A stretch of DNA of 64,000 nucleotides from Novosphingobium olei. GTDB lineage: Bacteria; Pseudomonadota; Alphaproteobacteria; Sphingomonadales; Sphingomonadaceae. Position 1 is the stretch's first letter. Each line of letters opens with the position of its first letter. Of the stretch, positions 44,551 to 55,571 are shown piece after piece. The notes beneath the pieces are model-generated. The model was not told the origin of the DNA, ran no database searches, and saw only the letters and a program-made list of their open reading frames with translations. Position numbers and translations under genes: made by a program. The stretch spans positions 768,642 through 832,641 of the forward strand of contig NZ_JABBGM010000001.1 in NCBI RefSeq assembly GCF_012927405.1, written 5' to 3'.

Positions 44551-44994
44551 ATGGATGCAGGTTCGGACCGCATGGCACAGCGCCTGATGGTGCTGGGCGC
44601 CGTTCTCGTCATGCTGGGGCTGCTGACCGGGTTCGTCTCGGGATCGTTCGCCAATCCGCGCATGGGGCTGGTCGCCCATCTGGAAGGGCTGATGAATGGA
44701 ACGCTGATCCTCGCGCTTGCCGCGGGATGGAGCCGAGTGCGCCTGCCCGTGGGGCAGGCGCGGGCTACGTTCGTGCTGCTGGCGTTCGGCTCGCTTGCCA
44801 ACTGGCTGGCGACCCTGCTCGCCGGGATCTGGGGCGTGGGCGGTCAGACGATGCCGATCACCGCGGCCGGCCATAGCGGCCCCGCCTGGCAGGAAAGCTT
44901 CGTCACCACGCTGCTGATCGTGCTGTCCTTCGCGATGGTCGCCGCCTTCGCGCTGGTGATCAAGGGCGTGCTGGCCGCGCGCGAGCGGCCCTGA
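44551..44994 (+). CDS. Hydroxylaminobenzene mutase-like membrane protein
   Basis: A 147-residue protein with four transmembrane helices. AQRLMVLGAVLVMLGLLTGF and GLVAHLEGLMNGTLILALA resemble the HAB mutase (HabB) family, with a conserved HLEG loop. Whether it isomerises hydroxylaminoarenes is unknown; many homologues are uncharacterised. It converges with cmk, with four bases between. Confidence 0.65.
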   Translation: MDAGSDRMAQRLMVLGAVLVMLGLLTGFVSGSFANPRMGLVAHLEGLMNGTLILALAAGWSRVRLPVGQARATFVLLAFGSLANWLATLLAGIWGVGGQTMPITAAGHSGPAWQESFVTTLLIVLSFAMVAAFALVIKGVLAARERP

Positions 44995-44998
44995 CGGC

Positions 44999-45624
44999 CT
45001 AGCGCCGCGCGGCGAGCTGCTTTTCGACCAGCGCGATCGCGGCGGCGATGGCGGCTTGCGGCGGCAGGGCGGAGGTGTCGAGCAATTCGGCGCCTTCGGC
45101 CTGGCGCAGCGGGGCTTCCGCACGGTTGCGGTCGCGTTCGTCACGCGCGGCAAGGTCTGCCTCGATCGCTTCGCGCGCGACGTCTTCGCCGCGACTTTTC
45201 ATTTCCAGCCAGCGGCGCTGCGCGCGGGCTGCCACGCTGGCCGTGACGAACAGCTTGGCATCGGCATGGGGGGCGATCACCGTCGCGATGTCTCGCCCGT
45301 CGAGCACGGCGCCACCGGGCTGCCCGGCAAAGGCCTGCTGGCGTTCGAGCAGCGCGGCGCGCACCGATGGGTGGACCGAGACGCGGCTGGCGAGCCCGCC
45401 GGTGACTTCCGAGCGCAGCTCAGGATCGGACAGCAGGGCTTCGGGAAAGCTTGTCGCGGCAAGGGCATCGCCGCCGTCATCCGGGTTGCCACCATCCAGG
45501 AACACCTGCCGCCCGACCGCACGGTACAGCAGGCCGGTATCGAGGTGGGGCAGGCCGAAGTGCGCGGCGAGCGCCTTGGCGATCGTGCCCTTGCCCGATG
45601 CGGTGGGACCATCGACCGCGATGA

Positions 45625-45628
<4 letters not shown>
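44999..45628 (-). CDS. cmk: Cytidylate kinase
   Basis: A 209-residue (d)CMP kinase. P-loop GPTASGKGTIAKAL (residues 6-19), DTGLLYRAVG and VLDGRDIATVIAPHADAKLFVTAS are diagnostic, and the Arg-rich lid RAQRRWLEM follows. Translationally coupled to aroA (4-base overlap), a common arrangement. Confidence 0.97.
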
Positions 45629-47095
<1,467 letters not shown>

Positions 47096-47216
47096 TGATT
47101 CCCCGTCACACCCGATTTCGGCATCCTTGATTTCGCGGCAAGGCGGGACCATCAAGCACTGGTATCTGCGGCCCGGGCCCATTTCTGTCGCCCGGGGCAA
47201 GACTTGAGGAATTTTC

Positions 47217-47534
47217 ATGGTCAAGCCTGAATGGGGCGCCAAGCACAGCTGTCCGAAGTGCGGCACCCGCTTCTACGACCTCGGCAAGGACGATCCGGTC
47301 ACCTGCGTCGAGTGCAAGTACGCCTGGAACCCCGAGCCGGTGCTCAAGTCGAAGCAGCCGATTCCCTACGAAGAAATTCAGAAGGAGAAGGTTGTCGCCG
47401 ATCCCGACGTCGATCTGGCGGATGAGGATCTCGACATCGACGAAGACGGCGATTCGCCCGACAACGACGTCGACCTCGGCGGCGACGACGATCTGGGCGT
47501 CGCCGGCCACGATGGCGAGGACGACGAAGCCTGA
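47217..47534 (+). CDS. FYDLN-acid (TIGR02300) zinc-ribbon protein
   Basis: A 105-residue protein. Two Cys pairs, SCPKC and TCVEC, with GTRFYDLGKDDPVTC, form the TIGR02300 domain. The C-terminal half is strongly acidic (Asp runs such as DVDLADEDLDIDEDGD). The function is unknown; the family is restricted to alphaproteobacteria. GAGGAAT lies upstream of the ATG. Confidence 0.9.
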   Translation: MVKPEWGAKHSCPKCGTRFYDLGKDDPVTCVECKYAWNPEPVLKSKQPIPYEEIQKEKVVADPDVDLADEDLDIDEDGDSPDNDVDLGGDDDLGVAGHDGEDDEA

Positions 47535-47700
47535 GCGCTTTGGCCGCGGCTTTTGCAGGGTTGCGAAGGCCGCGGCAAAAAAATCGGCTGGCACGAAAAA
47601 ATGGTCTTGCCAGCCGTCCGGGCCTCCCTTAGAGGCGCGGCTCCCGGCGATACAGACGCCGCGGACGGTTCGCCTTCCCAGGGCGAAACACCGGAAATGT

Positions 47701-47776
47701 GGGGCCTTAGCTCAGCTGGGAGAGCGCCTGCATGGCATGCAGGAGGTCAGCGGTTCGATCCCGCTAGGCTCCACCA
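47701..47776 (+). tRNA. tRNA-Ala (anticodon GGC)
   Basis: Acceptor GGGGCCT (47701-47707) pairs with AGGCTCC (47766-47772), including the G3-T70 alanine identity wobble. Anticodon stem CCTGC/GCAGG with GGC at 47734-47736. Encoded CCA at 47774-47776. Confidence 0.98.
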
Positions 47777-47830
47777 TTTCCCGCTTTTCTCCCCGCGCTG
47801 CACCACGCACCCATCCGGGGGAGCAAATTC

Positions 47831-48586
47831 ATGATCGATTGCAACATCGCCGGCCATGTCGCTGAAATCGTGCTCGATCGTGCGGGCACGCGCAATGCGC
47901 TGGGGCTCGACGACTGGCGCGCGATTGCCGACGCGGCGGCTGCGGCCCATGCGCAGGGCGCGCGGGTCATCGTCTTGCGCTCGGCCGTGGCGGGCAGCTT
48001 CTGCTCCGGCTCGGACTTGCGCGAGATCGGCCGCCTGGCCAACGAGCCCGAACTGCGGCCAGAGTTCCGCGCCGCGATGCGCGCGGCGATGGACCCGCTC
48101 CAGACGCTGCCGCTGGCAACGATCGCGGTGGTCGAGGGCGATTGCTTCGGCGGCGGAGTTGCGCTGGCGCTGGCCTGCGATATCCGCATCGCCGCGCCAT
48201 CCGCTGTTTTCGCGATCACGCCTGCCAAGCTGGGCATTTCCTACCCGCAGGAGGATGTGAACCGCCTCGTCGCGCTCGTCGGGCGCGGGCAGGCGGCGCG
48301 CCTGCTGTTCGGCGCGGGGCGAATCGATGCGGCAGAGGCTGCGCGCATTGGCCTGGTCGAACAGGTCGAAAGCGATGCGCTCGCGGCGGCACGCGCCTTG
48401 GCCGCACAGATCGCCGCCAATGCGCCCGCCAGCATCGCCGCGCTGAAGGCGACGCTGGGCGATAGCGCCCGCGACACCGCAGGCCACGATCCGGCGCACG
48501 ACGCCGCGTTCGACGCTGGCTTCGGCGGCGCCGCCTTCGCCGAGGGGCTTGCCGCCTTCCGCGAACGCCGCAAGCCCCGGTTCTGA
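47831..48586 (+). CDS. Enoyl-CoA hydratase/isomerase family protein
   Basis: A 251-residue crotonase-fold protein. The oxyanion-hole segments are SFCSGSDLREIG and the conserved EGDCFGGGVALALACDIRIA. The usual second glutamate of hydratases appears displaced (AITPAKLGISYPQED), so the activity may be isomerase or other. It converges with the dioxygenase gene, one base apart. Confidence 0.85.
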   Translation: MIDCNIAGHVAEIVLDRAGTRNALGLDDWRAIADAAAAAHAQGARVIVLRSAVAGSFCSGSDLREIGRLANEPELRPEFRAAMRAAMDPLQTLPLATIAVVEGDCFGGGVALALACDIRIAAPSAVFAITPAKLGISYPQEDVNRLVALVGRGQAARLLFGAGRIDAAEAARIGLVEQVESDALAAARALAAQIAANAPASIAALKATLGDSARDTAGHDPAHDAAFDAGFGGAAFAEGLAAFRERRKPRF

Positions 48587-48587
48587 C

Positions 48588-49526
48588 CTACTTCTTCAGG
48601 CCGATCTCGCGCAGGCGTTCCTGCAGGTAATCGTCGGCGCTGATCGAGACGGGATAGCGGTCGGGATTGTCCGCGCTGATGCAACCGGGCAGCGTTTCGA
48701 AGCGGAAATCGCTGCGCAGGTGCAGGAAGAACGGCATCGAATAGCGGCTGTGCGCGGCGCGCTCGCCCACCGGGTTGCGCACGCGGTGCGTGGTCGAAGG
48801 CAGCGCGTGGTTGGTCAGCCGCTGCAGCATGTCGCCGATGTTGACCACCAGCGCGCCTTCGGGCGGGGCGACGTCGATCCATTCGCCCTGCTTGGTCAGC
48901 AGTTGCAGGCCCGCTTCGTGCGCGCCGAGCAGCAGCGTGATGAGGTTGATATCCTCGTGGGCGCCGGCGCGGATCGCGCCTTCCTCGGCATCGGGCACGG
49001 GCGGATAGTGCAGCAGGCGCAGCACCGAATTGCCGTCCGCGATCGGGCCATCGAACCAGTGGGCATCGAGCCCGAGCCAGACCGCGATGCGCGACAGGAT
49101 CGTGGCGCCCACGCGATCGAGCGCGGCGTAGAGCTGTTCGAACGTTTCGCGAAAGCCCTCCGGCCGCTCGGGCCAGATGTTCGGCGGCATCGATGCGCCG
49201 GCGAGCGGGTGATCGGCCGGCAGATCGCGGCCCACGTGCCAGAATTCCTTCAGATCGTGGAGCTTGGCGCCCTTGGCGATCTCGGTCTTGAACGGGGTAT
49301 AGCCGCGTGCGCCGCCCTGGCCGGCGATGAAATAGCTGCGCTTTTCGGCATCGGGCAGGGCGAAGAAGGTTTCGGTCAGATCCCAGGCGCGCTGGACGAG
49401 CGCGGGGTCGAGGCCGTGATCCTTGACCATGGCGAAGCCGAAGGTGTGGAAGCTTTCGCCGATATCGCGGGAAAGTTCGGCGGGATCACTGGCGAGCGAG
49501 AGGACCGGAAGGGTCTTTAGGGACAT
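48588..49526 (-). CDS. 2-oxoglutarate/Fe(II) dioxygenase of the isopenicillin N synthase family
   Basis: A 312-residue enzyme. DIN domain at the N-terminus (GFAMVKDHG) and a 2OG-Fe(II) oxygenase domain with His190, Asp192 (AHEDINLI) and His247 (TTHRV) as iron ligands and RYS (261-263) for the co-substrate. The in vivo substrate is not known. ATG 49526 (MSLKTLPVLS) is preferred to an in-frame start at 49742, which runs through the neighbouring promoter. Confidence 0.9.
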   Translation of the reverse strand: MSLKTLPVLSLASDPAELSRDIGESFHTFGFAMVKDHGLDPALVQRAWDLTETFFALPDAEKRSYFIAGQGGARGYTPFKTEIAKGAKLHDLKEFWHVGRDLPADHPLAGASMPPNIWPERPEGFRETFEQLYAALDRVGATILSRIAVWLGLDAHWFDGPIADGNSVLRLLHYPPVPDAEEGAIRAGAHEDINLITLLLGAHEAGLQLLTKQGEWIDVAPPEGALVVNIGDMLQRLTNHALPSTTHRVRNPVGERAAHSRYSMPFFLHLRSDFRFETLPGCISADNPDRYPVSISADDYLQERLREIGLKK

Positions 49527-49590
49527 GGTTTTCCTGTTGGCGCGTCTTGGCGTAAGGGGCACGGGCTTAGCCGGATTCGACGGGGGATTC

Positions 49591-50037
49591 ATGACCAAAA
49601 TCAAGGGGCCGGACATTTCCGGCAAGCAGCTGTGGCTGATGAAGTCCGAACCCGACGTGTACAGCTGGGACGATCTCGTGGCCGAGGGCGAGGGGACCTG
49701 GGATGGCGTGCGCAACCACCTCGCTGCGCGCAACCTGCGCACGATGCAGGTGGGCGACCTTGCGTTCTTCTACCATTCGAACATCGGCAAGGAGATCGTC
49801 GGCATCGCCACGATCAGCCAGGGCGGACTGACCGATCCGACCGACCCCGAAGGCAAGTGGGCCGCGGTCAAGGTGAAGCCGGTGGTGAAGCTTGCCCATC
49901 CGGTCACGCTCAAGACGATCAAGGACACGCCGGAGCTTGCCGAAATGGAACTGCTGCGGCTGTCGCGGCTGTCGGTTTCAGCGGTGCGGCCTCCGGAATG
50001 GGCTCTTTTGATCGACATGGCCGGCGGAACCGTCTGA
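49591..50037 (+). CDS. EVE domain protein
   Basis: A 148-residue single EVE (PUA-like) domain. WLMKSEPDVYSWDDL and GTWDGVRNHLAARNLRTM.VGDLAFFYHS with GIATI are the signature segments. EVE domains bind modified bases in DNA or RNA. GGGGGATTC precedes the ATG. Confidence 0.93.
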   Translation: MTKIKGPDISGKQLWLMKSEPDVYSWDDLVAEGEGTWDGVRNHLAARNLRTMQVGDLAFFYHSNIGKEIVGIATISQGGLTDPTDPEGKWAAVKVKPVVKLAHPVTLKTIKDTPELAEMELLRLSRLSVSAVRPPEWALLIDMAGGTV

Positions 50038-50051
50038 CCGGTTCGATCGTA
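50026..50051 (+). promoter_or_regulatory. Candidate EcfG-type promoter of the CsbD gene
   Basis: GGAAC (50026-50030), 17 bases, then CGTA (50048-50051). One base off GGAAC-N17-CGTT, 54 bases before the CsbD ATG, and overlapping the EVE gene stop. CsbD proteins are stress-induced, which supports it. Confidence 0.45.
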
Positions 50052-50104
50052 TTCCCTGCGAACCGGCGCAGAGCAAATTCGCCGGTAACGCAAGGAGTTA
50101 GAAC

Positions 50105-50287
50105 ATGGGTGAACTGACCGATCGCGCCAAGGCTGCGGGCAACAAGATCGCCGGTGCGGCCAAGGAGGCTGCCGGTGACGTGACTGGCAACGACCGCCTG
50201 AAGGCCGAAGGCGCGGCGCAGAAGCTCAAGGGCGATGCGCAGAATGTCTCTGGCAAGGTCAAGGGCGCGCTGGGCGACGACATCTGA
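50105..50287 (+). CDS. CsbD-family small stress protein
   Basis: A 60-residue hydrophilic protein: MGELTDRAKAAGNKIAGAAK, then the DVTGNDRLKAEGAAQKLKG segment and GKVKGAL. This is the CsbD fold, a small helical general-stress protein. AAGGAG lies nine bases before the ATG, and a candidate EcfG promoter is upstream. Confidence 0.9.
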   Translation: MGELTDRAKAAGNKIAGAAKEAAGDVTGNDRLKAEGAAQKLKGDAQNVSGKVKGALGDDI

Positions 50288-50316
50288 CCTGACCGCCCAT
50301 TCTGAGGCAACGATCG

Positions 50317-50346
50317 GGGGCCGTCCTGCAAGGGGCGGCCCCTTTT
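50317..50346 (+). terminator. Terminator of the CsbD gene
   Basis: GGGGCCGTCC (from 50317) pairs with the GGGGCGGCCCC arm ending at 50342, with one G-T pair and a GCA-centred loop. TTTT follows directly. Confidence 0.85.
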
Positions 50347-50465
50347 CGCGTCTGCGCCTTTCCCATCCGATCCGGCGAGAACTGCAATCTGTGCCGCGCG
50401 GGGACTGGGGAATTTTTTGTGGGGAGGCGGATACCAAATCGTAAATACGGCGTTAACCTTGCGCC

Positions 50466-50702
50466 ATGACCCGATCCCGCGCCCTCAATCCCGAGCTTGC
50501 CGGACATCCGTTCCGCCGCACCCTGCCCGCCCACGTGCTTTCGCGCCTGCCGGTGTTCGAGCCCGAGGTGATCGCCGCGATGCGCAAGGCGGAGCTGCGG
50601 TCGCAGGATGTCGAGGGGCGCAAGCTGACGCTGCAGGATGTGAAGGACTTCCTGCTGGCCTACTGCGCGTGCTTCCTGGCGGTGATGGTGTTCATTTCCT
50701 GA
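50466..50702 (+). CDS. Hypothetical protein with a C-terminal hydrophobic segment
   Basis: A 78-residue protein. The N-terminus is basic (RRTLPAHVLSRL), with FEPEVIAAMRKAELR and a hydrophobic end FLLAYCACFLAVMVFIS that could be a tail anchor. No recognised family. The coding bias fits the genome. It stands alone between two terminators or convergent genes. Confidence 0.5.
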   Translation: MTRSRALNPELAGHPFRRTLPAHVLSRLPVFEPEVIAAMRKAELRSQDVEGRKLTLQDVKDFLLAYCACFLAVMVFIS

Positions 50703-50736
50703 TCGTGCTGCCCGGTGCAGCAGCGCGCCACAGGTA

Positions 50737-52065
50737 TCATTCGGTCAGGTGTTCGATCTCGCCCATGTGCGCGCGTTCGGCACGATAGAGCAGCCAGCCG
50801 AGCCAGGCCGAGATCAGGCACATGCCGGCGCCCAGCAGCAGCTGGTCGACCAGCGCCACCCCGGCCGCGCTCAGGCCCACGGCTATAACCGATCCCACCA
50901 CCATCGCGCCTGAATTGACGATGTTGTTGGCAGCGATGGTGCGCGCGGTTTCCGACTTGTCGACCACCGTGGTCAGGAACGCATAGAGCGGCACCACGAA
51001 CATGCCGCCGGCAATCGCGATGCCCAGCAGGCAGGCGAGCAGCGGCAGCGCATGCGGGTGTGCCACGAACGTCGGCACGTCCATCAGCTTGCCGCCGGCA
51101 GGTTCGATCCAGCTGCGGCAGACGAAGTGGAAGGCGACGACAAAGAGGCCCATGGCGATCACGCTCGCCGGTGAATACTTGGCCGAAACGGTGCCCTTGA
51201 GCAGCGCATTGATCGAGACCGAGCCGATCGCGATGCCGATCGAGAACACCACCAAGAACAGGCTGGCGACTTCCTTGCTGGCTCCCAGCACGTTCTTGGC
51301 GAGCGGCGGGAACTGGATGAACAGCACCGCGCCCACGGTCCAGAAGAAGCTGATCGCGGCGATGGCCAGGAACACGCGCGGATGGCGCATGGTCATCCGC
51401 ACCAGTGCCACGGACGAGCGGATCACGTGGAAATCGAGCGGCTGTCCTTCGACCTGCGGCGGGGCAGGGGGCACCTGCCGCCCGGCGAACCAGCCGACGA
51501 TCGCGGTGAGGACTACGCCCGCCGCGGCAATCTCCACCGGGATCCAGCCGGCCAGGATCGTCCCGGCCAGGATCGCGATATAGGTCCCCGCTTCGACCAG
51601 CCCGGTGCCCGCCAGCACTTCGTCACCGTGAAGGTGCTGGGGCAGGATCGCGTACTTGATCGGGCCGAAGAAGGTGGAATGGACGCCCATCGCCAGCAGC
51701 GCCAGCAGCATCAGCGGAATGGCGAACGTCTGCACGCCGATGCCCTGCCAGGCAAGGAACAGGCCGCTGCCGCCAACCAGCATGATGCCGATTTCGCACG
51801 CCTTCACCAAGCGGATGATCTTCGCCTTGTCGCGCATGTCGGCAAGCTGGCCGGCCAGCGCCGAAAGCAGGAAGAAGGGCAGGATGAACAGCCCCGATGC
51901 AATGGCCGAGAAGCGCGCTTCGGCCGCTTCGCTGCTGTAGATCGAATAGACGACGTACAGCACCATCGCGTTCTTGTAGAGGTTGTCGTTGAACGCGCCG
52001 AGCAACTGGGTGACGAACAGGGGAAGAAAGCGCCGCTGGCGAACGAGGTGCGTCGATGTCGTCAT
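50737..52065 (-). CDS. MFS transporter, LplT-like (lysophospholipid flippase family)
   Basis: A 442-residue protein with about twelve transmembrane helices. FVTQLLGAFNDNLYKNAMVLYV near residue 16 is the LplT/Aas signature, and STFFGPIKYAILPQHL follows. No acyltransferase domain is fused. It may flip lysophospholipids inward for reacylation. ATG 52065 (MTTSTHLVRQ) chosen over an earlier in-frame ATG at 52134. pgsA is the divergent neighbour, so a phospholipid theme is plausible. Confidence 0.85.
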   Translation of the reverse strand: MTTSTHLVRQRRFLPLFVTQLLGAFNDNLYKNAMVLYVVYSIYSSEAAEARFSAIASGLFILPFFLLSALAGQLADMRDKAKIIRLVKACEIGIMLVGGSGLFLAWQGIGVQTFAIPLMLLALLAMGVHSTFFGPIKYAILPQHLHGDEVLAGTGLVEAGTYIAILAGTILAGWIPVEIAAAGVVLTAIVGWFAGRQVPPAPPQVEGQPLDFHVIRSSVALVRMTMRHPRVFLAIAAISFFWTVGAVLFIQFPPLAKNVLGASKEVASLFLVVFSIGIAIGSVSINALLKGTVSAKYSPASVIAMGLFVVAFHFVCRSWIEPAGGKLMDVPTFVAHPHALPLLACLLGIAIAGGMFVVPLYAFLTTVVDKSETARTIAANNIVNSGAMVVGSVIAVGLSAAGVALVDQLLLGAGMCLISAWLGWLLYRAERAHMGEIEHLTE

Positions 52066-52177
52066 TCGCGTCTTGTCACCATCCCGTTTAGCGCGCAGAC
52101 CCATAACCCGATGGCAGGCATGGGCAAGAGGCATCTGATGCTTTCAACCGCAACGCAGCGGGGTTAAGGCCGGTCTC

Positions 52178-52813
52178 ATGTCCCAAGCCTCTCCCCGTGC
52201 CCCGTCGCGACCGCGCACCATGCTCAGCCTGCCCAACCTGCTGACGCTTTCGCGCATCGTCGCGGTGCCGCTGCTGGCGGCGCTGCTGTGGTGGCCGGAT
52301 TGGGCGCTGGGTTACGGCCTCGGCTTCGCGATCTACTGCCTGATGGGCATCACCGATTACTTCGATGGCTACCTCGCGCGCGCGCAGGGGACGGTGAGCA
52401 AGCTGGGCGTGTTCCTCGATCCGATCGCCGACAAGATCATGGTCGCCGCCGTGATCCTCGTCCTGTCGGCGCAAGGCGTGCTGCGCGGACCCTACGTGGG
52501 CGATATGCACGTCATCGCCGGTCTGGTGATCCTGGTACGTGAAATCGCCGTTTCGGGCCTGCGCGAATTTCTCGGCGGGATCCAGGTGTCGGTCCCGGTG
52601 TCGAAGCTCGCCAAGTGGAAGACCACGTTCCAGCTCGTTTCGCTCGGCGCGTTGATCCTTGGCCATGCCCTGCCGGGCTGGATGATGACGGTGGGCGGCC
52701 TGGCGGTGAACGTGCCGCACACGGTGGGGCTGACGACGCTGTGGGCGGCCGCCGCGCTGACCGTGATCACCGGGTGGGATTACCTGCGCGTCGGGCTCAA
52801 GCACATGGACTGA
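52178..52813 (+). CDS. pgsA: CDP-diacylglycerol-glycerol-3-phosphate 3-phosphatidyltransferase
   Basis: A 211-residue membrane enzyme making phosphatidylglycerol phosphate. The CDP-alcohol phosphotransferase motif D-G-x2-A-R-x8-G-x3-D-x3-D is complete: Asp63, Gly64, Ala67, Arg68, Gly77, Asp81 and Asp85. LSLPNLLTLSRI precedes it. The N-terminal 14 residues before MLSLPN may be untranslated in the alternative, but ATG 52178 is accepted. Confidence 0.95.
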   Translation: MSQASPRAPSRPRTMLSLPNLLTLSRIVAVPLLAALLWWPDWALGYGLGFAIYCLMGITDYFDGYLARAQGTVSKLGVFLDPIADKIMVAAVILVLSAQGVLRGPYVGDMHVIAGLVILVREIAVSGLREFLGGIQVSVPVSKLAKWKTTFQLVSLGALILGHALPGWMMTVGGLAVNVPHTVGLTTLWAAAALTVITGWDYLRVGLKHMD

Positions 52814-52820
52814 ACCGCGG

Positions 52821-53165
52821 TCAGCCGCGCAGCTTGAACGGTTGCGATGGCGCCGCCGGCTTTTCTGCCGCCTTCTCGCGGGCGGCGCCACGGGCATCGA
52901 CCTCGATCCCGAACCGCGTGTCCTCGATCCAGCGGACCACGCCCCACAGGTCGGCGATTTCGGGGAGGGCGATCCGCACTTGCGTGCCGACGGCCGGCGC
53001 CCCTTGCGCGCAGCTCGCCTGAACGCCGCTCGCCGAGACGTTTTCGACCACCACGCTGCAGGTCGTACCGTCCTCGAACGTCAGCACCACGGGTGCGAGC
53101 ATCTTGCGGCGGCGCGGGCGCAGCACCGGGGTGGGGCGGAACAGCGACTTGTCGACGATGGTCAT
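52821..53165 (-). CDS. PilZ-domain protein
   Basis: A 114-residue PilZ domain: RPRRRKMLAPVVLTF, VENVSASGVQASC (NxSxSG motif) and WGVVRWIEDTRFGIEV. The Arg-rich RxxxR and NVSASG motifs are those that contact c-di-GMP. Ends in an Ala/Lys/Pro-rich tail. Converges with pgsA. Confidence 0.8.
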   Translation of the reverse strand: MTIVDKSLFRPTPVLRPRRRKMLAPVVLTFEDGTTCSVVVENVSASGVQASCAQGAPAVGTQVRIALPEIADLWGVVRWIEDTRFGIEVDARGAAREKAAEKPAAPSQPFKLRG

Positions 53166-53235
53166 GGCCGGATCGATAGCGCAGGCGGAATGAGCCGCCC
53201 GTGCGGCAGGTTTACGTAGTATTGCGTAGGGGGAC

Positions 53236-54132
53236 TCAGCCCGCGCGCAGTTCCTGGGCCAGCAGGCGGAATTCCTCGCTGCGGGGCGAATTCTTGCGCC
53301 AGACGAGCGCGATCTCGCGATAGGCGTGATCGGCCTTCAACGGGCGGGCGACGATCTGCGTATCGTGCAGGATACCCGCCTCAAGCGCCATCTCGGGCAG
53401 CATGGTCAGACCCAGGCCATTGTCGACCATCTGCACCAGCGTGTGCAGGCTCGTGCCGATCATCGTTGCGCTGGCCCGCAATTCCGGGCGGTTGCACGCG
53501 GCAAGCGCGTGTTCCTTCAGGCAGTGTCCGTCCTCGAGCAGCAGCAGCCGGTTCTCGTCGATGACGGAGGGGCTCACCACCTCGGGCGGATCGCGCGGAT
53601 CGTCCTTGGGAAAGGCCACGAACAGGCGGTCGTCGAACAGCGGCTCCACCTCTACCTCGCCGGTGGCGAAGGGCAGGGCGAGCAGCACGCAGTCGGCGCG
53701 CCCGTGATGCAGCGATTCGATCGCCGCCGCGCTCGGCTCCTCGCGCAGGAACAGCTTGAGCTGCGGGCGTTCCTTGCGCAGGCGCGGCAGGATGCGCGGC
53801 AGCAGGAACGGCGCGATCGTCGGGATCACGCTCATCCGCAATTCACCCGCCAGCGGCGCGCCGTGGCTCTGGACCAGTTCGGACAATTCCTCCGCCTCGC
53901 GCAGCAGGCGATGCGCCTTGCTCACCACCTGGTTGCCCAGCGGCGTGAAGCGCACCACGCGGCGCGTGCGCTCCACCAGCGTCACCCCGAGCAGCGATTC
54001 CAGTTCACGCAGCCCGGCCGACAGCGTCGACTGCGAAACGAAGCAGGAATCGGCGGCGCGGCCGAAGTGGCCGTGTTCGTGCAGCGCCACAAGGTACTGC
54101 AGCTGCTTCAACGTGGGGAGGTAGGTGCTCAT
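53236..54132 (-). CDS. oxyR: Hydrogen peroxide-inducible regulator OxyR
   Basis: A 298-residue LysR-type regulator. HTH at residues about 5-64 ([19 protein letters not shown]). The redox cysteines are Cys204 ([11 protein letters not shown]) and Cys213, nine apart as in E. coli Cys199/Cys208. This distinguishes OxyR from other LysR proteins. The start overlaps the rnd stop (TGATG), so they form an operon. Confidence 0.94.
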   Translation of the reverse strand: MSTYLPTLKQLQYLVALHEHGHFGRAADSCFVSQSTLSAGLRELESLLGVTLVERTRRVVRFTPLGNQVVSKAHRLLREAEELSELVQSHGAPLAGELRMSVIPTIAPFLLPRILPRLRKERPQLKLFLREEPSAAAIESLHHGRADCVLLALPFATGEVEVEPLFDDRLFVAFPKDDPRDPPEVVSPSVIDENRLLLLEDGHCLKEHALAACNRPELRASATMIGTSLHTLVQMVDNGLGLTMLPEMALEAGILHDTQIVARPLKADHAYREIALVWRKNSPRSEEFRLLAQELRAG

Positions 54133-55406
54133 CAGTCTTGCGCGGTCGTCTCTTCCGGGGTGTCCTCGGCAACCGCAACGGGGGCGCCCGCATCTGCATC
54201 GTCGACCACGATGGCCGGATCCTCGCGATCGCCCGCGATCTTGTCGATGTGCGCCATCTTGAGCTTGCCCTTCACCACCGCGAAGGCGAGCTTGCCTTCG
54301 ACCAGTTCGAGCGCATCACGGCCGAACTGTTCGAAGCGCCAGCCTTCCAGGATGGGCAGGTTCTTGCGCTGCCCGGCGGCGAGCAGCTCCAGATCATCGC
54401 TGCGCGCCAGCAGGCGGGCGGCGATGTCGATCTCGCGGCTGCGGATCTTGAGCAGCAGCTTGAGCAGGTCCGCCACCAGCGCGCCTTCCTTGCCCAGCGG
54501 CGCGCCGCGCGGGGTGCGCGGCGGCATTTCGGCTTCGGTCAGCGGCTTGGCATCGGCCAGGCAATGCATCAGGCGGCGGCCGATGTCATTGTCCTTCCAC
54601 CCGCTCGAAAGGCCGCGAACCTTGGCGAGTTCAGCCTGTTCGCGCGGTGGATGGCTGGCGATGTCGGCCAGCGTTTCATCGCGCATGATGCGGCCGCGCG
54701 GGATGTTCTTGTCCATCGCCTCGGCCTCGCGCCAGGCGGCGAGCGCCTTCAACCGGCCCAGCACCGCCGGATTGCGGCTCGGCGCGCGGATCTTCTGCCA
54801 AACCGTGTCGGGATCGCTGCGGTAGTTTTCCGGGTCCGCCAGCTTCTCCATCTCGATATCGAGCCATTCGCCGCGGCCGGTCTTGATCAGGCGGCGCAGC
54901 ATCTTGGGGAAGATCTTGGACAGGTGGGTGACATCGCCGATCGCGTATTCGATCTGGCGTTCGGTCAGCGGGCGGCGCGCCCAGTCGGTGAAGCGCGCGC
55001 CCTTGTCGATGGAAAAGCCGAGCCAGCTTTCGACCAGGTTGGAATAGCCGATCTGCTCGCTCTGGCTGATCGCCATCATCGCGATCTGGGTGTCGAAGAT
55101 CGGGTGCGGGGTCTTGCCGGTCAGGTTGTAGATGATCTCCACGTCCTGCCCCCCTGCGTGGAAGACCTTCAGCACGTCTTCATTGTCGACCAGCAGGTCC
55201 AGCAGCGGGGTCAGGTCGATCCCCGGCGCCATCGGGTCGATCGCGGCCGCCTCGTTCTCGTCCGCGATCTGCACCAGGCAGAGCTCGGGGAAGTAGGTGT
55301 TCTCGCGCATGAACTCGGTATCGACGGTGACGAAGTTGGCCTTGGCCAGTCGCTCGCACAGTTCGGCAAGCGCATCGCTCGTGGTGATCAGCGGGTGTAT
55401 CTTCAT
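54132..55406 (-). CDS. rnd: Ribonuclease D
   Basis: A 424-residue DEDD 3'-5' exonuclease for tRNA and small RNA maturation. Asp29 and Glu31 (TVDTEFM), the [12 protein letters not shown] segment with Asp, and YAIGDVTHL supply the catalytic carboxylates. An HRDC domain follows near residues 225-300 ([16 protein letters not shown]). ATG 55406 gives MKIHPLI; the frame is open further upstream but not conserved. A Glu/Asp/Ala tail ends the protein. Confidence 0.95.
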   Translation of the reverse strand: MKIHPLITTSDALAELCERLAKANFVTVDTEFMRENTYFPELCLVQIADENEAAAIDPMAPGIDLTPLLDLLVDNEDVLKVFHAGGQDVEIIYNLTGKTPHPIFDTQIAMMAISQSEQIGYSNLVESWLGFSIDKGARFTDWARRPLTERQIEYAIGDVTHLSKIFPKMLRRLIKTGRGEWLDIEMEKLADPENYRSDPDTVWQKIRAPSRNPAVLGRLKALAAWREAEAMDKNIPRGRIMRDETLADIASHPPREQAELAKVRGLSSGWKDNDIGRRLMHCLADAKPLTEAEMPPRTPRGAPLGKEGALVADLLKLLLKIRSREIDIAARLLARSDDLELLAAGQRKNLPILEGWRFEQFGRDALELVEGKLAFAVVKGKLKMAHIDKIAGDREDPAIVVDDADAGAPVAVAEDTPEETTAQD

Positions 55407-55571
55407 CGTTCTTTTCTGTATTGGGGCGTCCCGACGGTTCGGTGCGGCCCTTTCGTGGTGGCCCCGTCCGGGGCCTTCGGCTTGACAAATCTGCGGCCAT
55501 CGCCTCTTGGCCGCGCCCATATATCAGCCCCTTGTCCCTGCCCGATTGCAGGGCGATTGGAAAGAGTTTCG

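Noticed and set aside
47535..47590. GCCGCGGC...GCCGCGGC pairing after the FYDLN gene as its terminator
   Set aside because: The stem is followed by A residues on the plus strand, so the T tract is on the wrong side for this gene.
54138..55571. Continuous plus-strand reading frame leading into aspS, giving a 1075-residue fusion
   Set aside because: The upstream part is antisense to rnd, which has catalytic motifs; AspS homologues begin at [10 protein letters not shown] (55572).
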